Below are positions 1-5,192 of a stretch of DNA of 6,842 nt, one piece after another; the stretch's first letter is position 1; each line of letters begins with the position of its first letter. This stretch comes from an uncultured Chthoniobacterales bacterium (GTDB taxonomy: Bacteria > Verrucomicrobiota > Verrucomicrobiae > Chthoniobacterales > UBA10450), in assembly GCA_955652855.1 (NCBI GenBank), contig CATPCN010000720.1:1-6842 (forward strand). The letters are read 5' to 3'. The translations under genes and the position numbers were made by a program. The notes beneath the pieces were generated by a model, which did no database searches, was not told the origin of the DNA, and was given only the letters and a program-made list of their open reading frames with translations.

Positions 1-340
1 ACGTTCTCATCGCGACCCAGAACAGCTCTCACGCTGTTGCAGAGGCTTGCTGTTGAAAATGATTGGAAACACAGGTCAATGGTATCGAATGGCCGACCAT
101 CCGTCAGTTTCCGGAGCGCATGTCAACGCGCACCCTGCCTCTGTGACGCCGTTGTGACCGGAACAGGGCGCAACCGGCATATTTGGAAGGTCGTCGAGAC
201 CGCGTCGAGGCACAGATGCAATTGAAGTAAACCGTTGTGGCATAAGGCAGATTGTGAGTTCCATTGTGGCGCAAAGTCTCCCGAAATAATGGCCCGGAAT
301 TGACCCGTCCGCCAGTGTGGCCTACCATTTCGGAAAAGTG
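1..340. other. Gene-free stretch, possible insertion-element remnant
   Basis: No reading frame on either strand gives a protein I recognise. The open frames here are short and rich in Arg, Cys and Ser, as expected of shadow frames. The stretch starts exactly where TrpF homology ends, so it is probably not native trpF-downstream sequence. Its right third (about 234-346) carries iterated TGGC(C) motifs, listed separately. I infer it may be the end of a mobile element, or sequence joined by a rearrangement. No transposase is visible, so the identity is open. Confidence 0.35.
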
Positions 341-784
341 GCCACTCCCTCCGAACTCGCCCGCATGGCTCGAATCGAGCACGAGCGTGTTTGTCGCGAA
401 TGACGGCACCGCGCGCAATGAATCTTCCGAGGTCACGGGTAACGCTTTCGCAAATCGAATCCTGCGCTCGGCTAATCTGCCGCAAAACTCCGGCGTCTCT
501 CCGCCATGCAATTGCAACGCCGTAATGAAAGGAAGCGCTGCGGTGGCGAGCGCCTGCTCAAAATCTGGGTCCACCAGGATCGAAATCTTCTCGACCGTAT
601 CCGGCAGCTCACCAATCCATTCCGCAGCAAATTTTATGTCGATGTAACGCTTGCTGCCTGGAAAAAAATTAAATCCCAGCGCGTCTGCGCCACATTCAAT
701 CGCAGCTCTTGCATCTTCCGCGTTTGTGATTCCGCAGATCTTAACTTTCGGTCCAACGCCGGGTTCGGCAGATTCAACAAACAT
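104..784 (-). pseudogene. trpF: Phosphoribosylanthranilate isomerase, 3'-truncated
   Basis: TrpF converts N-(5-phosphoribosyl)anthranilate to CdRP in tryptophan synthesis, in the cytoplasm. Family signatures are clear from residue 14: VKICGIT with the catalytic Cys17, CGADALGFNFFPGSKR (about 31-46), LQLHGGE (90-96), and LVLDSS with the general acid Asp137, then GEFGGSG (142-148). After that glycine loop (position about 341) homology stops. The frame runs on to 104 with unrelated residues. The usual LAGGL-NV and DV-SGVE phosphate-binding blocks, about 55-60 residues, are missing and are not in the other frames downstream. The protein is therefore unlikely to work. The start is uncertain: ATG at 784 is chosen, but a TTG at 805 overlaps the stop of the upstream protease gene (TTGA), and neither has a good ribosome site. 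It is the last gene of the holin-like/Anbu cluster. An assembly join at 341 would give the same picture. Confidence 0.75.
234..346. repeat. Iterated TGGC(C) motifs ending in a 10-bp palindrome
   Basis: TGGC occurs at 238, 267, 290, 318 and 339, with intervals of 29, 23, 28 and 21 bp. Two copies extend to GTGGCC (317-322 and 338-343). Two others sit in related 13-mers, CGTTGTGGCATAA and CATTGTGGCGCAA. The right-most copy lies in the perfect palindrome AGTGGCCACT at 337-346, exactly at the trpF breakpoint. Several similar transposase-binding sites spaced 20-30 bp apart are a known layout of IS21-family ends. That match is from memory of the family style, not from an alignment, so the insertion-sequence reading is an inference. 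Confidence 0.3.
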
Positions 785-801
785 CGAGTTTGTAAAGCAT
801 C

Positions 802-1572
802 TCAAGCGGCGGTCGCAAACCCGGGAACTTGTTTGCTGAAATCAGGCACCGGCATTTGGTTCACCAGATGGACGATTCCGTGCTGCCATTTGCGGCTGAT
901 TTCTTCGAGATACGGATCGTCTTCATCGAGACGTGTGCGCATGCTCGCTTGTAGCGAGTCGGTCTCGTAACAGAGAATGTCGATGGGCGGACCGACCGAA
1001 ACATTGCTTTTCATGGTCGCGTCGATCGAAATGATGCCGAACTTCACCGCGTCGGTTAATTCAGTCTCGTAGTTGAAGCCTCGGTCGAGAATCGGTTTTC
1101 CGTATTTCGTTTCGCCGATCTGAAGGAAAGGACAATCAGGCGTGGCGTGGATGCTGTTGCCCTGCGGGTAAATCAAATGCACCTCGGGCGCGAGCCCAGC
1201 GATCTGGCCGCCGACGATCAAGTGAATGTTGAAATCGAAGCCGTCGGCTTCGAGCGCGGCACGATCGCGCTGCTCAACTTCACGCACTTTCGAGCCAACG
1301 TAGCGCACCGTTTCGTACAACGTTTGACGGTTCATGATCTGCTCGCGTGCCGGCTCATTGCTCGCGAGCTGAAGATCTTCGTCAATCAAAGCCAGGGTCG
1401 CCTGCGTGAGCGAAAGATTTCCCGAACTCAAAATGCAAATGACACGCTCGCCTGGTTTCTCGAAGATGCGCATCTTGCTACGCATGGTGATGTTGTCCAT
1501 TCCCGCGCTCGTCCGAGAATCGGAAAGGAAGACCGCCCCGCCGCGGCAGAGCATTCCGAGGCAATAAGTCAT
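802..1572 (-). CDS. Anbu-type proteasome-like peptidase
   Basis: The 256-residue protein belongs to the predicted proteasome-type proteases (COG3484, Anbu, ancestral beta subunit), an N-terminal-nucleophile hydrolase related to HslV and the 20S beta subunit. The N-terminus MTYCLGML puts Thr2 first after Met removal, as required for the nucleophile. The SDSRTSAGMDN block supplies Asp18, and Lys33 follows in RSKM, so all three catalytic positions are present with no propeptide. Further family features are the VICILSSGNLSLTQA strand-helix and the IGETKYGKPILDRG segment. Length is normal for Anbu. Its ATG overlaps the stop of the upstream membrane-protein gene by 4 nt (ATGA), implying translational coupling, and its TGA overlaps a possible TTG start of trpF. 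The transglutaminase, alpha-E and ATP-grasp genes that usually accompany anbu are not adjacent. Substrate is unknown for the family. Family assignment is confident. Confidence 0.9.
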   Translation of the reverse strand: MTYCLGMLCRGGAVFLSDSRTSAGMDNITMRSKMRIFEKPGERVICILSSGNLSLTQATLALIDEDLQLASNEPAREQIMNRQTLYETVRYVGSKVREVEQRDRAALEADGFDFNIHLIVGGQIAGLAPEVHLIYPQGNSIHATPDCPFLQIGETKYGKPILDRGFNYETELTDAVKFGIISIDATMKSNVSVGPPIDILCYETDSLQASMRTRLDEDDPYLEEISRKWQHGIVHLVNQMPVPDFSKQVPGFATAA

Positions 1573-1991
1573 TTTTCGTTTGGATCGATGACGCGCCCCT
1601 GCACGCGACGCATCTGCGTGTGATGCGTGAGCACATGAACACGTCCATCGCTTCCGCGAAAAAATGCGCTCAAGAGCCAGCTCACGATACCAATAATGAT
1701 CGCACCCCAGAACGCGCTGCCGAAACCATCAACATGAAATCCGTTCACCAAAGTCGGCACCCAAAGGAGCATCAGGCCGTTCACTACGAGAATAAATAAA
1801 CCGAGCGTAAGCAAGATCAGCGGTGCACTTAGGATCAACAACACAGGGCGAACAAATGCATTTAGAATGCCAAGAAGCAGCGCCGCGGCGATTAACGAGC
1901 CGGTGCTGTCATAACGAATGCCGCGCGAAAGCGACGAAGCCACCATCACGGCCACGGTCGTCACGATCCAGCGGATAACGAAGTGTCGCAT
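1569..1991 (-). CDS. Four-helix membrane protein, phage holin superfamily IV (YvlD-like)
   Basis: This 140-residue inner-membrane protein matches the PF04020-type family, called mycobacterial 4-TMS phage holin or YvlD. Hydrophobic segments lie at about 5-20, 32-48, 50-78 and 92-111. The family block NAFVRPVLLILSAPL (44-58) followed by LTLGLFILVVNGLML (61-75) is diagnostic. A soluble, basic tail of about 28 residues follows the last helix. ATG at 1991 is preferred over upstream starts because MRHFVIRWIV begins the first helix directly; no strong Shine-Dalgarno is seen. The name reflects homology to holins, but chromosomal members are common outside prophages and no lysis or phage gene is near. 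The 4-nt overlap with the protease gene downstream indicates one transcript. The function in the cell is unknown. Confidence 0.85.
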   Translation of the reverse strand: MRHFVIRWIVTTVAVMVASSLSRGIRYDSTGSLIAAALLLGILNAFVRPVLLILSAPLILLTLGLFILVVNGLMLLWVPTLVNGFHVDGFGSAFWGAIIIGIVSWLLSAFFRGSDGRVHVLTHHTQMRRVQGRVIDPNEK

Positions 1992-2089
1992 CCCGACACC
2001 GTATTCGAACTTTCGTATCTCGCGCAACCCGCTTTGCAAAATCCGCTTGCATTCACACGTGGGCGGTATTCGGTTTCCACCTCAAAATC
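1992..2089. promoter_or_regulatory. Divergent intergenic region
   Basis: These 98 bp separate the divergently oriented membrane-protein gene (minus) and the DUF2934 gene (plus), so promoters for both should lie here. I see only a weak minus-strand candidate, TTGCAA followed about 15 nt later by GATACG, and no convincing consensus pair. The call rests on gene arrangement alone. Confidence 0.3.
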
Positions 2090-2335
2090 GTGGCGCGAAA
2101 AACAAAACCTACAGAGAAAAAAGGAACCGCTGCCGCTCGGAAATCGCCCGCACAAAAGCGAACGCCACGCCGCAAATTCGCGGCTGGTCCATCCGACGAA
2201 GCAATTCGGCTCCGCGCTTATTTCATTGCTGAGCGCCGGATGCGGCTTGCCATTCCCGGCGATTCGTCCGCGGATTGGCTTGAGGCAAAGCGGCAGTTGC
2301 TCGACGAAGCTTCAGGACCGGGCGAACAAAAATAA
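2090..2335 (+). CDS. DUF2934-type small protein
   Basis: This is an 81-residue basic protein. Its first 33 residues are Lys/Arg/Ala-rich and probably disordered. The rest fits the DUF2934 pattern (PF11154): DEAIRLRAYFIAERR, a Gly-Asp turn, then the signature DWLEAKRQLL near the C-terminus. The family is common in soil bacteria as short proteins of this build, and its function is unknown. The start is GTG at 2090; no upstream ATG in frame and no clear Shine-Dalgarno are visible. The gene is divergent from the holin-like gene. Its TAA ends 5 bp before the stop of the convergent response-regulator gene. Confidence 0.75.
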   Translation: MARKTKPTEKKGTAAARKSPAQKRTPRRKFAAGPSDEAIRLRAYFIAERRMRLAIPGDSSADWLEAKRQLLDEASGPGEQK

Positions 2336-2340
2336 GAAAC

Positions 2341-2750
2341 TCAGCGCGGCGTGATCGATTCGACCGCTGGCACGCATTCCTTCACTTTTTCGAGCAGCCG
2401 ATTGATCGCGAAAGGCTTCGGAATCAATCGGCGCACACCGGGTTCTTTTAATAATTCCTGCGCGCGCTTTTCATCGCCACGCCCGGAGAACAAGCAGCAG
2501 TGGCGGCACCACCCGTGGCGGCTCGGCATGATTGTAAACTTTGCCGATTAAAAAGAACAGCATCGCGCCGTCGATCATCGGCATCTGAAAATCGAAGATG
2601 AGCAAATCGTAATTTTTTTTTGAGCGCGAGCTCGAAGCCGTATTCGGGATTCGGCGATGTGTCCACTTCACAGCGCAGGAACGTCGTGAGCGCCTCGCGC
2701 GTGATGCGCATCAGTGCGACGTCATCATCCACGATGAGAAAACGTTTCAC
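2341..2750 (-). pseudogene. Single-domain response regulator with two frameshifts
   Basis: Read in three successive frames, this stretch rebuilds a 135-residue CheY-like receiver domain. Frame one gives KRFLIVDDD with the acidic pair Asp9/Asp10. After the run of nine T at 2613-2621 (A on the coding strand), frame two gives YDLLIFDFQMPMIDG with the phospho-acceptor Asp53. Between about 2487 and 2500 it shifts again to FSGRGDEKRAQ with Ser88, then RRLIPKPF with Lys111. Each shift equals one extra base. Every signature residue survives, so the breaks are recent or are sequencing errors; eight A instead of nine would mend the first. The start is probably GTG at 2750, since MKRFLIVDDD begins the first strand; a TTG at 2801 is the alternative. 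No output domain and no histidine kinase lie adjacent. Confidence 0.8.
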
Positions 2751-2772
2751 AGCGCCACTGCTCACGAATGGA

Positions 2773-2795
2773 CGCTTGCGCGAAACCGCGCAGCG
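2773..2795. other. GC-rich hairpin upstream of the response regulator
   Basis: CGCT, a bulged T, GCGCG, the loop AAAC, then CGCGC and AGCG form a nine-pair stem with one bulge. It lies between the divergent response-regulator and 77-aa genes. It could be a leader structure or a protein site. No flanking T-run long enough for a terminator is present. Confidence 0.3.
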
Positions 2796-2840
2796 TTTCA
2801 AGCTTTAGTTTCTGAGTAGGCCGGGCGCTGTAAAAAGAAA

Positions 2841-3074
2841 ATGGAAAAAGAAATTGTCGATCTTGTCGCCGCGCTGCGGGAACGGCTAGTGATCGTGGCG
2901 GATGAAAAAAGCCGGCGCGATCCCGTAAAGCACATGAAACGATTGCGTGCCATCTCGGAAAAGATCGACATAGCGCAAGCTGCAGTGTCACAGCCGATCG
3001 ATCCGAGACTCGCCCATTTTCTCGAGCGCCGCAGTTATGAAAAAGCGCTCGAACTTCTCGAGCAAAAGTCTTAG
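2841..3074 (+). CDS. Unrecognised 77-residue helical protein
   Basis: I do not recognise the family. The product is charged and Cys-free, and looks all-helical: a first amphipathic helix (about 1-20), a basic stretch EKSRRDPVKHMKRL (22-35), a second helix (36-48), and a C-terminal helix RRSYEKALELLEQK. No membrane segment or signal peptide is seen. ATG at 2841 follows an A/G-rich stretch (AAAAAGAAA) that could be a weak ribosome site. Its TAG overlaps the TAA of the convergent rpsD gene by three bases (together 3071-3074), which supports both gene ends. It stands where rpoA would be expected if the alpha operon were canonical, but on the opposite strand. Coding status is likely rather than certain. 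Confidence 0.6.
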   Translation: MEKEIVDLVAALRERLVIVADEKSRRDPVKHMKRLRAISEKIDIAQAAVSQPIDPRLAHFLERRSYEKALELLEQKS

Positions 3075-3682
3075 CGGGAATACAACTCGACGATCAACTG
3101 TTCGTTAACCATCGGCTGCATTTCTTCGCGCGACGGAATCCGCGACACTTTTCCGCTGAACGCGTCGCGGTTCGCCGTCAGCCAATCCGGCACCGGCGCG
3201 ATTTGCGTAAGCTCGAGATTGCGCAGCGCAAGCTGTCGCGACTTCGGTTTGTCTTTAATCATGATTTCATCGCCCGCTTTGACGTTGAACGAAGCGATGT
3301 TGACGTTGCGGCCGTTGACTTGCACGTGGCCGTGCGAAACGAGCTGGCGCGCGGCACTGCGAGTGTTGGCAAGGCCAAGCCGGAAAACCACGTTGTCGAG
3401 CCGCGTCTCCAGAAGCTGAAGCAATGTTTCACCGGTGACGCCACGTTTGCGTAAAGCGTTTTGAAAGATGCGACGAAATTGTTTTTCGAGCAGCCCGTAC
3501 TGATAACGAAGCTTTTGTTTTTCACCGAGCGCGATCGCGTATTCCGATTGTTTCCGGCGCGAACCTTTCGGCCCATGCATGCCAGGAGGATAATTTTTTC
3601 GCTCGAGCGCTTTCGATGGTCCAAAGATCGGCACGCCATAGCGGCGGCTGACTTTTGTTTTTGGTCCGGTGTATCTGCCCAT
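3071..3682 (-). CDS. rpsD: 30S ribosomal protein S4
   Basis: S4 is a primary 16S rRNA binder that nucleates 30S assembly and lines the mRNA entry path. The 203 residues match the bacterial length. The N-terminal domain starts MGRYTGPKTKVSRRYG and contains YPPGMHGPKG (31-40) and EKQKLRYQYGLLEKQFRR (54-71). The S4 RNA-binding domain runs from about 93 to 155, with TRLDNVVFRLG and SARQLVSHGHVQVNGR. The zinc-binding cysteines of C+ S4 proteins are absent, so this is the Cys-free form. The ATG is canonical, but the leader has no Shine-Dalgarno; instead a tandem CTTAACT-like repeat sits a few bases upstream. It is the last gene of the ribosomal run; rpoA and rplQ do not follow. Where S4 autoregulates an alpha operon it binds ahead of rpsM; no such leader is evident here. 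Confidence 0.98.
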   Translation of the reverse strand: MGRYTGPKTKVSRRYGVPIFGPSKALERKNYPPGMHGPKGSRRKQSEYAIALGEKQKLRYQYGLLEKQFRRIFQNALRKRGVTGETLLQLLETRLDNVVFRLGLANTRSAARQLVSHGHVQVNGRNVNIASFNVKAGDEIMIKDKPKSRQLALRNLELTQIAPVPDWLTANRDAFSGKVSRIPSREEMQPMVNEQLIVELYSR

Positions 3683-3687
3683 GAGAA

Positions 3688-3715
3688 AGTTGAGAGTTAA
3701 GAGTTGAAAGTTAAG
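3688..3715. repeat. Heptamer/14-bp tandem repeat in the rpsD leader
   Basis: On the plus strand four 7-bp units follow each other: AGTTGAG, AGTTAAG, AGTTGAA, AGTTAAG. They can also be read as two 14-bp units with one mismatch (3694 versus 3708). The array fills most of the 36-bp rpsK-rpsD gap and ends 5 bp before the rpsD ATG. In the transcript it reads as pyrimidine-rich CUUAACU units at the place where a ribosome-binding site should be. Confidence 0.75.
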
Positions 3716-3718
3716 GGA

Positions 3719-4366
3719 TCAGACGCGGCGCTGTTTTGGCGGACGGCAGCCATTGTGCGGCACAGGCGTGACGTCGCGAATGACGGTAAGATCGAGGCCG
3801 ATGGCTTGCAATGCGCGCACCGCCGATTCACGCCCAGCGCCGGGACCTCTCACGAGCACTTCGACTTCCTTGAGCCCGTGACCCATCGCTTGACGCGATG
3901 CATCTTGCGCGACCATTTGCGCTGCGTAAGCCGTGCTCTTGCGCGAACCCTTGAAGCCAACTTTGCCCGCGCTCGACCAGCCAATCACGTTCCCGTTCAG
4001 ATCGGTAATTGTTACAATCGTATTGTTAAAAGTGGAGAGGACATGCGCGATCCCGGAATGAACGTTCTTGCTTCCCTTCGCCTTGACGATTTTCGGCTTT
4101 TCGATGTCATCCGGATTTAGCGAAAGATTTTCTTTTGGCGCTTCCGCAACAACTGGCTCCGCCTTCTTCGCCGCCGGTTTCTTCGCGGGTTGACTGGCTG
4201 ATTCAGCGATAACTGGCGTCTCCGAAGCAGCAGTGGGCTTTGCCTCCGCTTCAACTGGCGACGCTTTTTTCGCGTGCGGCGCTGCAGTTTTGCTTTTCGC
4301 TGTTTTCGCTTTTGGCTTGTCAGCGCTGGCTGATTTCGCCGGTTTTTTCTCTTTGGAATCTGCCAT
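3719..4366 (-). CDS. rpsK: 30S ribosomal protein S11 with long N-terminal extension
   Basis: S11 binds the 16S platform near the E site and the Shine-Dalgarno helix. The core from about residue 97 to 215 is fully canonical: [20 protein letters not shown] (103-122), [14 protein letters not shown] (137-150), [14 protein letters not shown] (173-186), [18 protein letters not shown] at the end. Usual length is near 129; this protein has 215. The extra 85 or so N-terminal residues are Lys/Ala/Pro/Glu-rich, low-complexity and probably disordered, with three loosely repeated PV-x-AE units (37-41, 51-55, 71-75). The extension is in frame with no internal ATG and I found no GTG or TTG near the core, so ATG at 4366 is the only plausible start. 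An AAGAG just before the ATG may serve as a weak ribosome site. It lies between rpsM (24-nt gap) and rpsD (36-nt gap). Confidence 0.97.
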   Translation of the reverse strand: MADSKEKKPAKSASADKPKAKTAKSKTAAPHAKKASPVEAEAKPTAASETPVIAESASQPAKKPAAKKAEPVVAEAPKENLSLNPDDIEKPKIVKAKGSKNVHSGIAHVLSTFNNTIVTITDLNGNVIGWSSAGKVGFKGSRKSTAYAAQMVAQDASRQAMGHGLKEVEVLVRGPGAGRESAVRALQAIGLDLTVIRDVTPVPHNGCRPPKQRRV

Positions 4367-4367
4367 G

Positions 4368-4390
4368 GCTCTTAACTCTTAAATTGAAAC
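4368..4390 (-). repeat. AGTTAAG-type repeat in the rpsK leader, inverted to the rpsD one
   Basis: On the coding strand the rpsM-rpsK gap reads as degenerate heptamers and contains AAGAGTTAAGAG immediately before the rpsK ATG. Eleven bases (AGAGTTAAGAG) are the exact reverse complement of the transcript sequence in the rpsD leader (plus-strand copy 3693-3703). The two copies therefore form an inverted repeat flanking rpsK. Confidence 0.65.
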
Positions 4391-4786
4391 TTAAACTTTT
4401 CCGGTCTTCGCATCTTTGTTGCGAATGACGCCGACGGTTTTGCGCGGGCCTTTGCGCGTACGCGCGTTTGTCGATGTACGCTGGCCGCGCACGGGCAGCC
4501 CGCGTCGGTGCCGAATGCCGCGATAACAATTGATCGCCTGCAAGCGTTTGAGATTGCCTTGCACCTCGCGTCTCAGATCGCCTTCGATTGCGATCTTGTT
4601 GTTCGTGATCGCGTGAATGATGTCGTTGATCTGTTGCGGGCTCAAACTTTTCGCGCGCAAATTCGGGTCGATGTTGGTCTGCTGGAGAATGCGTTTCGCC
4701 ATGCTCGGACCGATCCCGTAGATGTAAGTGAGCGACGCTTCGATGCGTTTCTCCGCCGGAATTTCAACTCCAAGTAATCTGGGCAT
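4391..4786 (-). CDS. rpsM: 30S ribosomal protein S13
   Basis: S13 sits in the 30S head, contacts the P-site tRNA and forms intersubunit bridges. The 131 residues are slightly longer than the usual 118-125 because of the C-terminal tail. Visible signatures are [26 protein letters not shown] (1-26, in two parts), [12 protein letters not shown] (49-60) and the [18 protein letters not shown] block (87-104), followed by [14 protein letters not shown] and a basic tail. The ATG at 4786 is canonical. The 30-nt gap to rpmJ has no purine-rich Shine-Dalgarno; the bases before the start are an AT-rich AAAAATTT. In many bacteria rpsM heads the alpha operon; here the short gap argues that it is read from upstream. 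Confidence 0.98.
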   Translation of the reverse strand: MPRLLGVEIPAEKRIEASLTYIYGIGPSMAKRILQQTNIDPNLRAKSLSPQQINDIIHAITNNKIAIEGDLRREVQGNLKRLQAINCYRGIRHRRGLPVRGQRTSTNARTRKGPRKTVGVIRNKDAKTGKV

Positions 4787-4816
4787 AAATTTTTATGTCG
4801 ATCTTATCGTCGCGCT

Positions 4817-4930
4817 TTATCCTTGCCGCTGTTTGTGGCGGGGGTTCTTGCAGATGACGCGCACAACGTTCTTGCGCTTCACGATCTTGCACGCTTCACA
4901 AAGTCTTTTTACCGATGGTCGTACTTTCAT
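4817..4930 (-). CDS. rpmJ: 50S ribosomal protein L36
   Basis: L36 is the small zinc-ribbon protein of the large subunit, near helix 89-91 of 23S rRNA. The 37 residues are the standard short form: [20 protein letters not shown] then [16 protein letters not shown]. Ligands Cys11, Cys14, Cys27 and His32 are all present, so this is the zinc-binding (C+) form. The ATG lies at 4930, 43 nt after the infA stop, with no Shine-Dalgarno (GCGGATT precedes the start). A hairpin with a short T-run lies in that gap and may set its expression apart from infA. Confidence 0.97.
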   Translation of the reverse strand: MKVRPSVKRLCEACKIVKRKNVVRVICKNPRHKQRQG

Positions 4931-4947
4931 AATCCGCGAAACGAAAA

Positions 4948-4971
4948 ACGCGGGGAGGCCAGTCTCCGCGT
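4948..4971 (-). terminator. Terminator-like hairpin between infA and rpmJ
   Basis: On the coding strand ACGCGGAGA pairs with TCCCCGCGT across a six-base loop (CTGGCC), giving nine pairs with one G-T wobble. TTTT follows at once. It begins three bases after the infA stop codon. The shape fits an intrinsic terminator, though the T-run is short and essential genes lie downstream, so a partial terminator, processing site or mRNA stabiliser is as likely. Confidence 0.5.
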
Positions 4972-4973
4972 CG

Positions 4974-5192
4974 TCACTTTTGGCGGAATGTGATCCGCCC
5001 CTTAGACAAATCGTAGGGTGAAAGTTGTAGCATAACTTTGTCGCCTGGCAAGATGCGAATGAAGTGGAGCCGCATTTCCCCCGAGATGTGGGCGAGCACG
5101 CAATGGCCATTCGGCAGCTCGACCCGGAACATCGTATTTGGCAGCAGCTCGACGACTTTGCCTTCTACTTCAATTGCCTCTTTCCGCGCCAT
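4974..5192 (-). CDS. infA: Translation initiation factor IF-1
   Basis: IF-1 binds the 30S A site during initiation. The 72 residues are the standard length, a single OB fold: [19 protein letters not shown], then [21 protein letters not shown] with the conserved HISG-MR loop, [26 protein letters not shown] at the C-terminus. The start at 5192 is set by the family N-terminus and lies inside the end of map, an overlap of 28 nt in another frame. A GGAA 10 nt before the ATG, inside map, may be its ribosome site. The stop is TGA at 4974-4976, directly followed by the terminator-like hairpin. Confidence 0.97.
   Translation of the reverse strand: MARKEAIEVEGKVVELLPNTMFRVELPNGHCVLAHISGEMRLHFIRILPGDKVMLQLSPYDLSKGRITFRQK

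Noticed and set aside
123..485. Minus-strand open frame overlapping the trpF end
   Set aside because: It overlaps clear trpF coding sequence in another frame, has shadow-like composition, and does not contain the missing TrpF C-terminal motifs.
1147..1623. Plus-strand open frame of 158 codons
   Set aside because: It is antisense to the strongly supported Anbu gene and resembles no family; it is best explained by codon bias of the opposite strand.
1569..1991. Prophage indicated by a holin-named protein
   Set aside because: PF04020-type proteins are widespread in chromosomes; no endolysin, structural or integrase gene is near.
3688..3715. CRISPR-like array
   Set aside because: The repeats are 7-bp tandem units without spacers, so this is a simple repeat and not CRISPR.
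3704..4120. Plus-strand open frame of 138 codons opposite rpsK
   Set aside because: It is antisense to the conserved S11 core; composition and lack of recognisable motifs mark it as a shadow.
4787..4816. S4-binding autoregulatory pseudoknot ahead of rpsM
   Set aside because: The rpmJ-rpsM gap is only 30 nt and AT-rich; I see no room or pairing for the known leader structure.
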